NCBI GenBank assembly: GCA_937941455.1
Contig: CALDHM010000016.1
Location: 62,001 to 126,000 of the forward strand
DNA: 64,000 nucleotides
Source: an uncultured Pirellulaceae bacterium
GTDB lineage: Bacteria > Planctomycetota > Planctomycetia > Pirellulales > Pirellulaceae
Reading direction: 5' to 3'
The notes beneath the pieces are model-generated. The model worked only from the letters and a program-made list of their open reading frames with translations, was not told the DNA's origin and did no database searches. Of the stretch, positions 46,161-54,415 are shown in pieces; the stretch's first letter is position 1; each line of letters begins with the position of its first letter. A program made the position numbers and the translations under genes.

Positions 46161-46454
46161 ATGCCCGAACCTGAGCACGATCCCGAAGTCTGCCTATGCT
46201 TCCACGTGCAGCGTCGGAAGCTCATCAATTGGATTCGTATCGAACGGCCGCGTCGCGCTGCCCAACTGAGCGAATGTTTCGGAGCCGGCACGGGGTGCGG
46301 CTGGTGCCGGGCCTATCTCGACCAATTGTTCGCTGCTGCTAAGGCTGGCGAGCCGTTTCCAGACCTGCCAGATTCAGAAACCTATGCGAAACAACGGGCG
46401 GACTACCTCAGGCGAAAGAAAAGACCTGACGACGGGGCTGGCCAGCCGTCTTAA
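46161..46454 (+). CDS. BFD-like [2Fe-2S] protein
   Basis: A small protein of 97 residues. The four Cys follow the bacterioferritin-associated ferredoxin spacing: C11 and C13 (C-x-C), 32 residues, then C46 and C49 (C-x2-C, in 'GAGTGCGWC'). Such proteins carry a [2Fe-2S] cluster and pass electrons, classically to bacterioferritin to release iron. No bacterioferritin gene is nearby, so its partner is unknown. The tail is basic and charged. The frame is open to 45993, but ATG 46161 puts the cluster motif near the N-terminus as in the family. Confidence 0.82.
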   Translation: MPEPEHDPEVCLCFHVQRRKLINWIRIERPRRAAQLSECFGAGTGCGWCRAYLDQLFAAAKAGEPFPDLPDSETYAKQRADYLRRKKRPDDGAGQPS

Positions 46455-46699
46455 ATCTGGACAGTTCCCGAGTAGAAGGCCCCCTACAAAACCAAGCTCC
46501 TAACAAAGCGCGGTACTAAAGAATCTCTCGGAAGAGAGCCGCAAGACTGGCCCAAACCCCGCCCAAACGCTATCTTATTGGTGTTGAAGGGCTCGCCACC
46601 GCGGTAGCCTTCTGTGCAGGGTTTTCGGGGCTGCAAGCAGGCCGGACAGCGCCCGAGGTCGATGATATCCGGCAGATGCAACGAGACAAATTAAACTCC

Positions 46700-47044
46700 A
46701 TGGCAACCAAAAAGAAATCCAAGACGAAAACGGACGACGCGGCAGACGGCAAAGAGACCAAAAAAAAAGCCAAAAAAACCAGCGAGAAAAAGGTCGCCGC
46801 AGATAAAGCCGCCAAGCCTAAGCGAAAGAGTAAAGCGAAAAAGGTCGACGCCCCCGATCGCATGAAGTTGTATTGGGGAGTATTCAATCACGCCCTGAAG
46901 CGAGTCGCTCTCTTTGAATTCAATCAACGCAAGGCAGCCGAGAAGAAAGCGCACGAGTTGAGTGAAGGGGGCAAGCCACCCCACTTTGTCCAAAAAGTCA
47001 AAGAAGTTATTGTCGCAAAACCCAATGACGACGCAGCCGAATAA
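46700..47044 (+). CDS. Small protein with Lys-rich histone-like N-terminal tail
   Basis: 114 residues in two parts. Residues 2-54 are a low-complexity basic tail dominated by Lys, Ala, Thr and Asp, similar in composition to histone H1 tails. Residues 55-114 look like a compact alpha/beta domain ('MKLYWGVFNHALKRVALFEF', 'RKAAEKKAHELSE', 'PHFVQKVKEVIV'). The tail suggests binding to DNA or RNA, but no known fold was recognised. ATG 46700 is used; the open frame begins at 46676. It lies alone between the BFD-like gene and the lipoprotein gene. Confidence 0.7.
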   Translation: MATKKKSKTKTDDAADGKETKKKAKKTSEKKVAADKAAKPKRKSKAKKVDAPDRMKLYWGVFNHALKRVALFEFNQRKAAEKKAHELSEGGKPPHFVQKVKEVIVAKPNDDAAE

Positions 47045-47171
47045 TCATCTCGGCAGCAAGACGCCACCCGCACCGCTAGCACAAATGCCCTTTACCGTGT
47101 CGTAGACGATCGCTACGATTCCGCCGAAATTTATTAAAGTTTCGGATAAGCATCACGGCGAACGGCTGATC

Positions 47172-48146
47172 ATGCGATTGTGGCTGCTTTTAACCATTGG
47201 CTTGATTCTGGGGCAACTCGGTTGTCGCCAACCCATGCCTTGGCAAGGCACCGCTGGTGGTTCGGTCGCCGCCAATGGCAACCCTTGGAGGCTTTCTACC
47301 CCGCGATGGGCACAGCGGAACCAAGACTCCTACAATTGGTTTGGCCGACGCGATTCGATCGCCGGCGCTGATCCCCAGCAAATGCAGATGTTTCAGGGAT
47401 TGGGGGAGCAAGTCGAGAATTTGACACGGCGGTTGGGGCAATTCGATAGCGACAATCAACAACTCCTAACCGATCTGGCGACGACTAAGCAGAAACTCCA
47501 GTCGGCCAACGAATATAACTATCAACTCAAACAACAGTTGACCGATTCCATCGCTCAAGTTCAGCAATTGCAGAACGCCAAAAGTAGCCTCGAACAGCAA
47601 TTGGCTTCAGCACAAATGCGGGCTAGCAACGCAGGGATGCTGCCCGTTAATTCGAGTGGCTCCCCGCCGACCCAACTCGCTGGCACCGCGCCGCTGCGGG
47701 CCAACAACAGCCTGCTGCAAAAGATCAATCTCATCCAATTGCCGGGCGTCACCACGCGGATGGATGGTGACGTCATTCGCGTCGAACTGCCGTCAGATCA
47801 ACTATTCGAACCTCAGAGTTACACGATCAACCCCAACTACGGTCAGATCCTCCAACAAGTCGCCGCGGCAGTTAAAACTCATTTTTCGGATCAAATTGTG
47901 GGCATCGAGGCGCACTGGGACCAAACTCCCATCCAACCGGCCACGGTCACGCATCACCAACTGACCGCCTCGCAATCCTTGGCCGTATTCGATTACCTGC
48001 GTCGCGTTGGACTTCAGGAAAAACAACTTTTCACAATGGCCGTGGGCAGCAACCGCCCTCGCTACCCCACCTCGACAGGGACGAGCGGCAACTCGAATCG
48101 CCGCGTCGAAATCGTCATCTATCCGGAAACTTATCTCGGGCAGTGA
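47172..48146 (+). CDS. OmpA-family lipoprotein with coiled coil
   Basis: 324 residues. The start is a lipoprotein signal: a basic residue, a hydrophobic run and the lipobox L-G-C with lipidated Cys at about residue 18. A coiled coil spans roughly 78-160 ('LGEQVENLTRRLGQFDSDNQ' onward). The C-terminal 110 residues form an OmpA-like domain ending in 'GSNRPRYPTSTGTSGNSNRR' and 'VEIVIYP', which normally binds peptidoglycan. It is probably an outer-envelope anchor or spacer. ATG 47172 fits the signal exactly. It lies upstream of the kinase-accA pair, with a 258-bp gap. Confidence 0.85.
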   Translation: MRLWLLLTIGLILGQLGCRQPMPWQGTAGGSVAANGNPWRLSTPRWAQRNQDSYNWFGRRDSIAGADPQQMQMFQGLGEQVENLTRRLGQFDSDNQQLLTDLATTKQKLQSANEYNYQLKQQLTDSIAQVQQLQNAKSSLEQQLASAQMRASNAGMLPVNSSGSPPTQLAGTAPLRANNSLLQKINLIQLPGVTTRMDGDVIRVELPSDQLFEPQSYTINPNYGQILQQVAAAVKTHFSDQIVGIEAHWDQTPIQPATVTHHQLTASQSLAVFDYLRRVGLQEKQLFTMAVGSNRPRYPTSTGTSGNSNRRVEIVIYPETYLGQ

Positions 48147-48404
48147 TCACCGCGATGGTTGGATTGGAACGGCCTAATGCGTTCTCGGTAGCCAACAGCG
48201 ATCAACCACGGTTCATCGTCAATCCGAAACCTAATCGGGGCGGATCTAACTCGGCTCAGCAGAACTCTCGGCTGAACCGCAGCGTCGCTGCAGAGCAGGG
48301 GAGGGGGCAGTACCAGAGGGGGCAACTCTGGAATAAAATGAGAGGTTGGGAACGTCTGCCTTGCGCCTCTTTCCCGAACTCTAGTAACACAAGGAATCAA
48401 GCCC

Positions 48405-49265
48405 GTGGGTGTAGGCCGGGATTTCATTGGCCCCTTTCAACTGATTCGATTAATCCGCGCCGGAAATACGACTCAAGTTTGGGAGGCGCTGCGCGACGGA
48501 CAAACGGAACGAGTCGCATTGAAAATCCTGATGCAGAGTCATGCCAAAGACAAACAGGAAATCGAGCAACTCAAGCATGAAACGATGGTGGCCAAACACT
48601 TTGACCACCCGAATGTGATCAAAATCTACGACTACCATGACACTTATGGCATCCCGTTCATCTCCATGCAGTTGTTCAATGCGAAGAACCTCAAACTTGA
48701 AATGCGTGAGCGTCCTGAATTTTTGGACCTGAACCTCCAAGAAATCGTGCGCCGCTGCGCTGAGGGACTGGCTCATGTCCACGAGCGGGGCTGGCTGCAT
48801 TGCGACATCAAGCCTGACAACTATCTGGCTGATGAGCAGGGCAACGTGAAGTTGATCGACTTCTCGATCGCCCAATCGCTCAAGACCAAATTCAGCTTGT
48901 TCGGTCGCAGGAGTTCCTTGATTCGCGGCACCAGAAGCTATATCTCTCCCGAACAAATTCGCCGCGATCGCCTGGACGTGCGTTCCGACGTCTATTCGTT
49001 CGGCTGCATGCTATACGAACTAGCCAGCGGAAAACTGCCCTACACAGCCGCCAATCCCAATGAGCTGCTCAACAAACATCTCCGGGGACCGATCCCTTCC
49101 TTGCAAGCGGCCAATCCGAACGTTAACGTAGAATTCGCCAATCTTGTCTCGCGCATGTTGGCCAAACGGCCTGATGACCGTCCCAGTGATATGAAGGAAT
49201 TCCTTCTGCAATTCAACCGCCTGCGCATGTTCCGCGGTGGGGTTCGCAGACGGACGAATGAATGA
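48405..49265 (+). CDS. Ser/Thr protein kinase with unusual Gly loop and DFS motif
   Basis: A 286-residue protein, a kinase domain only, without a membrane anchor. The ATP Lys is K40 in 'VALKIL', the catalytic loop is HCDIKPDN with Asp134, the metal motif is D-F-S at 152-154 instead of DFG, and SPE at 181-183 replaces APE. The Gly loop ('IRAGNTTQVWEA') lacks the usual GxGxxG. Catalytic Lys and Asp remain, so activity is possible but not assured. GTG 48405 is the start. Its stop overlaps the accA start (ATGA), so the two proteins are made together. Phosphorylation or binding of AccA is an open hypothesis. Confidence 0.88.
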   Translation: MGVGRDFIGPFQLIRLIRAGNTTQVWEALRDGQTERVALKILMQSHAKDKQEIEQLKHETMVAKHFDHPNVIKIYDYHDTYGIPFISMQLFNAKNLKLEMRERPEFLDLNLQEIVRRCAEGLAHVHERGWLHCDIKPDNYLADEQGNVKLIDFSIAQSLKTKFSLFGRRSSLIRGTRSYISPEQIRRDRLDVRSDVYSFGCMLYELASGKLPYTAANPNELLNKHLRGPIPSLQAANPNVNVEFANLVSRMLAKRPDDRPSDMKEFLLQFNRLRMFRGGVRRRTNE

Positions 49266-50245
49266 CCATGGATTACTTGAGTTTCGAACAGCCTATCGCC
49301 GATCTGCAAAGCGAACTGGATGCCTTGACCAAAGCCGAAGTCACCACTCCAGAACTCGCCGAGCAAATTCGCCAACTCCGGCAAAAACTGACGCAGACGA
49401 CGCGCGAGATCTATGACAACCTGACCCCTTGGCAGATCGTCCAAGTAGCACGCCACAAAAATCGTCCGTACACGACCGATTATCTGGCGATGGTCTTTCG
49501 CGAGTTCGTCGAACTGCATGGCGACCGAAAGTTCGGTGACGACCGCGCGCTACGCGTCGGCTTCGCTCGACTAGATGAGCAAAAGGTGCTCGTGCTGGGG
49601 CATCAGAAGGGTCGCGACTTCAAAGAACGTTCGCAAAACTTTTTTGGGTGCGCTCACCCCGAGGGCTACCGCAAAGTCATGGCCAAAATGAAGTTGGCTG
49701 CCAAGTTCGGGCTCCCCATCATTACTTTCATCGATACACCGGGCGCTTACCCGGGAATCGGCGCAGAGGAACGCGGACAAGCTCAAGTAATCGCGGAGAA
49801 CATGTTCGAAATGTCACGACTGCCGACCCCGATCATCTGCGTGGTCATCGGCGAAGGCGGCAGCGGCGGCGCCTTGGGAATCGGTGTCGGTGACCGCGTG
49901 GCCATGTTGCAATATTCCTACTATTCGGTCATCAGCCCCGAAGGCTGCGCGGGAATCCTCTGGAAAAGTCACGAATACGCCCCCAAAGCGGCCGACTGCC
50001 TGAAATTCACGTCGAAGGATCTGAAAGGCTTCGGGATCGTCGACGACGTCATCGAAGAACCGCTCGGCGGCGCGCATCGCGACCACCAGCACATGGCGGC
50101 AACGCTGCGAAGCTACCTCAAGAAAAATCTCAAGGAACTACTGACGGTTCCTGTCGCAACCTTGCTGGAGCGACGCTACGAAAAGTTCCGCCGTATGGGA
50201 CAGTTCTTGGAACTGCCCGCGGCTCAAACGACCGCACCGACTTAG
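49262..50245 (+). CDS. accA: Acetyl-CoA carboxylase carboxyltransferase subunit alpha
   Basis: 327 residues. Together with AccD it transfers carboxyl from biotin to acetyl-CoA, the first step of fatty-acid synthesis. The family core is clear: 'FREFVELHGDRKFGDDRA', 'HPEGYRKVMAKMKLAAKFGL', 'TFIDTPGAYPGIGAEERGQ' and 'VVIGEGGSGGALGIGVGDRV', then 'ISPEGCAGILWK'. The N-terminal helical segment is typical. The first ATG overlaps the kinase stop (ATGA). The ATG two codons on (49268) is an alternative. accD and the biotin carrier are not in the window. Confidence 0.97.
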   Translation: MTMDYLSFEQPIADLQSELDALTKAEVTTPELAEQIRQLRQKLTQTTREIYDNLTPWQIVQVARHKNRPYTTDYLAMVFREFVELHGDRKFGDDRALRVGFARLDEQKVLVLGHQKGRDFKERSQNFFGCAHPEGYRKVMAKMKLAAKFGLPIITFIDTPGAYPGIGAEERGQAQVIAENMFEMSRLPTPIICVVIGEGGSGGALGIGVGDRVAMLQYSYYSVISPEGCAGILWKSHEYAPKAADCLKFTSKDLKGFGIVDDVIEEPLGGAHRDHQHMAATLRSYLKKNLKELLTVPVATLLERRYEKFRRMGQFLELPAAQTTAPT

Positions 50246-50569
50246 CCGCGCCGCGAAAACGTCGCCGCTTCACCCAAACGCACCGCGTCCCAAAGCGATT
50301 CGGAATACGGCTTCTACAAAGAAACGCAACCAGCAGAGCACCATCACCGGGCTATCTTTCCAGCGTTTTTGGCGCCGCCTCCCAACGTCCGATAATGTTT
50401 CTTATGTTCGGTTGGAACCTTGGATTTTCCGCGGTATTTTGAAAAGCTGTTGATTTTTCGAGTTTCCCTGCTCGACGAGAAATTCGCGGCCTGCTGCTGC
50501 CAATCTGCTGGGGCCTACCACTCGCCGCACAACCCGCTCGGCAGGTACCGCTGCCGACATGGCCGACGG
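50246..50569. other. Convergent gap, no gene seen
   Basis: 324 bp between the stops of accA and the CvpA-like gene. No open frame of interest and no obvious T-tailed hairpin for either gene. Confidence 0.4.
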
Positions 50570-51313
50570 TCAAAATTTCTTGCCCGAGTCCCGTGGCCCG
50601 TTGAGCTGATGCACGGCCCGTTCGGGATTGATTTGAACCTTGACACCCGGACCGAATTCAAAGGAACGGTCGCCGAACGAAAATCCGCCGAGCTGCGAGG
50701 CATCTTCCGCCTGGCTGGCTTGACCCGGCTTGGCCGGCGAAAACGAACCGAACCAAGACGTTTCCGCATCTGCTGGTGGTAGCGGCTGCGCTAGGCGATT
50801 GTTGAAATCGCTCACCAGCGGATCGATAAACTGATGAATCTCTTTGGGTACCAAGGCATTCAAGCGATTGATGGTCCGTGCGATCGTCGCTCCCGAGTGT
50901 GATTGCATGATGCTGCGGCGAACTCCATCGCCCAACAACGAGACGGCAAACATCGTGATGACCATACACAGCAATGCCCCTTTGACGGCCCCGACCAACG
51001 CACCGATCTGCGAGTCGAAGCTCTTCAGATGCATCCTCTCGATCGAGAAACGGACGTAGCCGTAAGCCAACCAGATCGCCATGCTCGTCACCACATACAG
51101 AATTAACATGGACAAAAACGGAGCCCAAGGCTGATCGACGCCAAGCATCTTGGTCAGCGGATCACGGAATTGTACAGCGACGAAGTAACTCGCTACGAGT
51201 GCGGCCAGCGATGCGACTTGCCATGCCAATCCCTTCCACCAGCCGAATAAAATCGCGCCGCCAAAAACCAAGAGCATCAAGACGTCGTAGGACACAATCC
51301 AACCCTGAATCAT
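50570..51313 (-). CDS. CvpA-family membrane protein
   Basis: 247 residues. Four hydrophobic helices lie in the first 170 residues: 'VLMLLVFGGAILFGWWKGLA', 'VASLAALVASYFVAV', 'FLSMLILYVVTSMAIWLAYG' and 'ALVGAVKGALLCMVITMFAV'. The pattern of Gly and charged residues is that of CvpA-type proteins, which are linked to colicin V production and membrane or envelope homeostasis. The C-terminal 75 residues are soluble, Ser/Pro-rich and of no known domain. The start ATG is at 51311-51313. Convergent with accA. Confidence 0.8.
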   Translation of the reverse strand: MIQGWIVSYDVLMLLVFGGAILFGWWKGLAWQVASLAALVASYFVAVQFRDPLTKMLGVDQPWAPFLSMLILYVVTSMAIWLAYGYVRFSIERMHLKSFDSQIGALVGAVKGALLCMVITMFAVSLLGDGVRRSIMQSHSGATIARTINRLNALVPKEIHQFIDPLVSDFNNRLAQPLPPADAETSWFGSFSPAKPGQASQAEDASQLGGFSFGDRSFEFGPGVKVQINPERAVHQLNGPRDSGKKF

Positions 51314-51684
51314 GCGTGACTGGAAATGGGATACACCGCTGCCGGATTAAAGACGATTTGGTGATCCCGTTCAAGCGGATTCGGGCCGAGTGGTCGCCGA
51401 ACGCTGTCACGTGCTAGCAGCTAACAGCTCGCTGCTGGCGAGCCGAGATCGTGGAAGGGGAGTCTACCCGGAGCATCGGCCGTTTTGCCAATCGCCGAGG
51501 TAACGTCAACCAATCCGAGGGAGTCATACGCGAAGAGTTCAGAACCCATGGACGATTCGTTGACCTACATCGGCGGGATTCGGCTTGGCGCTGGGCATCG
51601 CTCGCTGCCCGATTTGACCTTGGAACAATTCGCGAAAATCATCACGATATCGCCATCGCTTGAAACGTAAGGATGGAATCCAGC
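51314..51684. other. Divergent gap, no gene seen
   Basis: About 370 bp between divergent starts. A 70-codon frame (51451-51663) lacks any recognisable feature. Promoters for both flanking genes must be here but no good -35/-10 pair was found. Confidence 0.4.
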
Positions 51685-52407
51685 ATGGCTGACTTCAAAA
51701 CCCACATTACCACCAGTTCTATGTTGGGGATAGCTTATGGAGCGGCCGGCTACTTCATGTACGATATTTCGCTGCCACACTGTATCGTGGCGGGCACGCT
51801 CTGCAGCGTCGCGGGCATGTTGCCCGACCTGGACAGTGAGTCTGGCGTCCCGCTCCGCGAGATGTTGAGTTTTGTTGCAGTGCTGGCGCCGATGCTGATG
51901 CTGAGGCGGTTCAACAATTTCGGTTGGACACCTGAGACGATGGTGTTCGTTGCCGTCCTGTTGTATCTGGGGATCAGATTCGGAATCGGCTCGTTATTTC
52001 GACGCTTCACGCGACATCGTGGCATGTGGCATAGCATTCCCGCTGCGCTTATCGCGGGCATGCTCACCTACCTGTTAGCTCTATCACCAGAAATTGAAAT
52101 CCGGGCTTTCAAGGGCTGGGCCGTCGTTCTCGGCTTTTTATCTCATCTACTGTTGGACGAGATTTACTCCATCGACCTATATGGCAGACAGCTTTTAAAA
52201 AGCTCTGCCGGTACGGCGATGAAACTTTACGATTCGCGCATGCTTCCCAACATTCTGTCGTATGTCGCGGTGATCGGTCTGGGCTACTTGGTGTTGGTTG
52301 ACAGAGGGATCGTCGAGGAATTCCCGATGTCCCAACTTGCTGACAAACTTCATAACTTGACAGAAAAAATCGAACGGACCTCGGAATTGATCGCACCGCG
52401 TCGCTGA
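51685..52407 (+). CDS. YdjM-like membrane-bound metal-dependent hydrolase
   Basis: 240 residues, polytopic. The likely metal-binding residues of this family are in place: His in 'MADFKTHI', 'GMLPDLDSE', 'TRHRGMWHSIP' and 'GFLSHLLLDE'. Hydrophobic helices alternate with these. In Gram-negative bacteria the relatives are SOS-linked or of unknown role. ATG 51685, with GGATG upstream, gives the family's N-terminus and is preferred to ATG 51673. It is convergent with dtd. Confidence 0.8.
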   Translation: MADFKTHITTSSMLGIAYGAAGYFMYDISLPHCIVAGTLCSVAGMLPDLDSESGVPLREMLSFVAVLAPMLMLRRFNNFGWTPETMVFVAVLLYLGIRFGIGSLFRRFTRHRGMWHSIPAALIAGMLTYLLALSPEIEIRAFKGWAVVLGFLSHLLLDEIYSIDLYGRQLLKSSAGTAMKLYDSRMLPNILSYVAVIGLGYLVLVDRGIVEEFPMSQLADKLHNLTEKIERTSELIAPRR

Positions 52408-52430
52408 GCTGATCGACCCGCTGATGCGTT

Positions 52431-52883
52431 CTAGAACAATTTGCGACTGTCGAGCAGGATCGTCACTGGTCCCTGATTGATCAGGGCCACCTGCATCTCC
52501 GCCCCGAATCGTCCGGTGGCCACCTGGGGTACTCCCCTGCCCTTCACAAATTCGACGAAATAGTTGTACAGCGATTGGCCGACCTGCGGTGACGCGGCTC
52601 GGATGAAGCTGGGACGTTTTCCCTTTCTCGCATCGCCAAGTAGCGTGAATTGGCTGATGATCAGCATGCCGCCGTCAACATCCTCGAGTGCGAGATTCAT
52701 CTTGCCGTCAGGATCGTCGAAAATACGCAAGCCGATGACCTTGTCCGCCAAAGCTTGGGCGTCGACCTCAGTATCCCCGATTTCGACCCCCAGCAGTACC
52801 ACCAGCCCCCGCTCGATGCGCCCGACGACTTCGCCGTCGATGGTCACGGATGCTGACAAACAACGTTGGACAACAGCACGCAT
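52431..52883 (-). CDS. dtd: D-aminoacyl-tRNA deacylase (DTD)
   Basis: 150 residues. It removes D-amino acids (and Gly) wrongly charged to tRNA. The family pattern starts at '[20 protein letters not shown]', with the conserved SQFTL in '[20 protein letters not shown]' (family SQxxL) and the cross-subunit Gly-Pro in '[15 protein letters not shown]' (family NxGPVT). ATG 52883 gives the standard start; the frame runs up to 52931. Convergent with the YdjM-like gene, 23 bp between stops. Confidence 0.94.
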   Translation of the reverse strand: MRAVVQRCLSASVTIDGEVVGRIERGLVVLLGVEIGDTEVDAQALADKVIGLRIFDDPDGKMNLALEDVDGGMLIISQFTLLGDARKGKRPSFIRAASPQVGQSLYNYFVEFVKGRGVPQVATGRFGAEMQVALINQGPVTILLDSRKLF

Positions 52884-53365
52884 CGGTTGGGCACTCGCTA
52901 GAACAGTTCGTTTATTCGGATACGACTTCAAGGTGAGCGGCGGATACGTAGCTAACGTCGCCGGATGGTTGCTACCAAGCTAGACTACAGTCTGGCGACG
53001 GTACCTACGGTAAGTTTCCCATTGCCGCTCGCCCAACGGCTGATCAGTTTAACCTGAATTCGGTCGCGTGGCAGCGGCAGAGTCATCGTGAGCAGACTCG
53101 ACGCACTTGACGATCGTCAGGCCCAGATCGAGACTGAAGGTTGAACGTTGATCTGCTCTGCCTGACCACGAACCGGGCATTGTCGCCAAACCGTGATCAA
53201 CTGCAGAACCTCGGACGGCGGTGTCGTGAAAACCGGATACTTATGCATGCAGGGCTTTAGTATTGGAGCAGAGCTTGGCGAGGATTGATCAGAACCTCGC
53301 CGCTTCGATAGACTGGTAGAGTAGTGCTCCCAGCAAAACGATAACCCTTTAGCCACTGTTAAAGC
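52884..53365. other. Divergent gap between dtd and pdxA
   Basis: About 480 bp with no recognised gene; it contains a possible degenerate repeat copy (53177-53278). The promoters for both genes should be here. Confidence 0.4.
53177..53278 (+). repeat. Possible dispersed palindromic repeat, copy I (very degenerate)
   Basis: ATTGTCGCCAAACCGTGATC, then GTCGTGAAAACCGGATACTT and finally TTGGAGCAGAGCTTGG follow the order and approximate spacing of copies G and H. Similarity is limited, so this may be chance. Confidence 0.3.
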
Positions 53366-54415
53366 ATGACAACGCACAATCCGCGGCTGGCGATTACCAT
53401 GGGCGATCCCGCCGGAATTGGTCCCGAGATCATCGCCCGAGCTTGGTCTCGAATCCGAACACAGCCGAGCGTGGCGGACTGTTTTGTTGTGGGTTGTCCG
53501 CGGGTCATGGAACAAGCTATTGCGTTAATCGATGCGGACCTGCGTGTCGAAGTGATTCAGGATTGCGGACAAGCCTCAGAGGATCCTCATGTCTTGCCAG
53601 TGCTGGCCATCCGCACCCCGGCTCACGAGGCCCCGCGTTGTCAAATCAGCGGCCTTGCCGGAGCCGCTGCTGCCGAGGCCTTATTGACCGCCGCCGACTT
53701 GGCATTGGCTGGCACGATTGGGGGGATCGTCACTGCACCCTTGAACAAGGAATCGCTGCGGGCAGCGGGCATCGACTTCCCGGGTCACACGGTACTTTTG
53801 GCCCATCGCTGCGGCGTCAACAACTTCGCCATGATGTTATACCTCCCCCCTGCCCCGTCGCTGCGAGGCGACATCGGTTTAGGAGTTGTCCACGTGACCT
53901 TGCATACCGCGTTACGCCAAGTATTTCATGAGTTGTCTGCAGCTGCGATCGTCGAAAAATGTCGGCTTGCGACGAATTTCGCGCGGGCCATGTTGGCCGC
54001 TGCGCAGCTCGAGCGTTCGCCGCGAATCGGGGTGGCGGCACTCAATCCGCATGGGGGCGAACATGGTTTGTTCGGGGATGAGGAACTGACCCTGATTGGC
54101 CCGGCGGTCCAGCGAGCGCTGCGGGAGGGCTGCCCCGTCACCGGTCCCCTGCCCTGTGACACGCTCATGTATCGAGCTGCGACGGGGGAATTCGACATGG
54201 TTGTCGCGATGTACCACGATCAGGGGCACATCGCCTTGAAGCTGCTTGGCCTCCATCGCGCGGTCAACGTCACGCTTGGCTTGCCGATCTTACGAACAAG
54301 CGTTGCCCATGGTACGGCACTGGACATCGCTTGGCAAGGCCGAGCCCAATGCGATAGCCTGCTACAGGCCATCGACGTCGCACGGCACCTTGCTCATCAC
54401 CGCATCAAGGGATGA
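53366..54415 (+). CDS. pdxA: 4-hydroxythreonine-4-phosphate dehydrogenase PdxA
   Basis: 349 residues. It oxidises 4-phosphohydroxy-threonine in the DXP-dependent route to pyridoxal phosphate. Family segments in order are 'RLAITMGDPAGIGPEII', 'GGIVTAPLNKESLRAAG', 'FPGHTVLLAHRC' with a metal His, 'ALNPHGGEHGLFGDEE', and 'MYHDQGHIALKLL' with another metal His. 'VAHGTALDIAWQG' closes the active site. The ATG start matches the family. Its 3' end overlaps the convergent exported-protein gene by 19 bp. No other pdx gene is nearby. Confidence 0.95.
   Translation: MTTHNPRLAITMGDPAGIGPEIIARAWSRIRTQPSVADCFVVGCPRVMEQAIALIDADLRVEVIQDCGQASEDPHVLPVLAIRTPAHEAPRCQISGLAGAAAAEALLTAADLALAGTIGGIVTAPLNKESLRAAGIDFPGHTVLLAHRCGVNNFAMMLYLPPAPSLRGDIGLGVVHVTLHTALRQVFHELSAAAIVEKCRLATNFARAMLAAAQLERSPRIGVAALNPHGGEHGLFGDEELTLIGPAVQRALREGCPVTGPLPCDTLMYRAATGEFDMVVAMYHDQGHIALKLLGLHRAVNVTLGLPILRTSVAHGTALDIAWQGRAQCDSLLQAIDVARHLAHHRIKG

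Noticed and set aside
53117-53515. 132-codon reverse frame over the start of pdxA
   Set aside because: Overlaps the conserved N-terminus of PdxA and contains a possible repeat remnant; no protein features.
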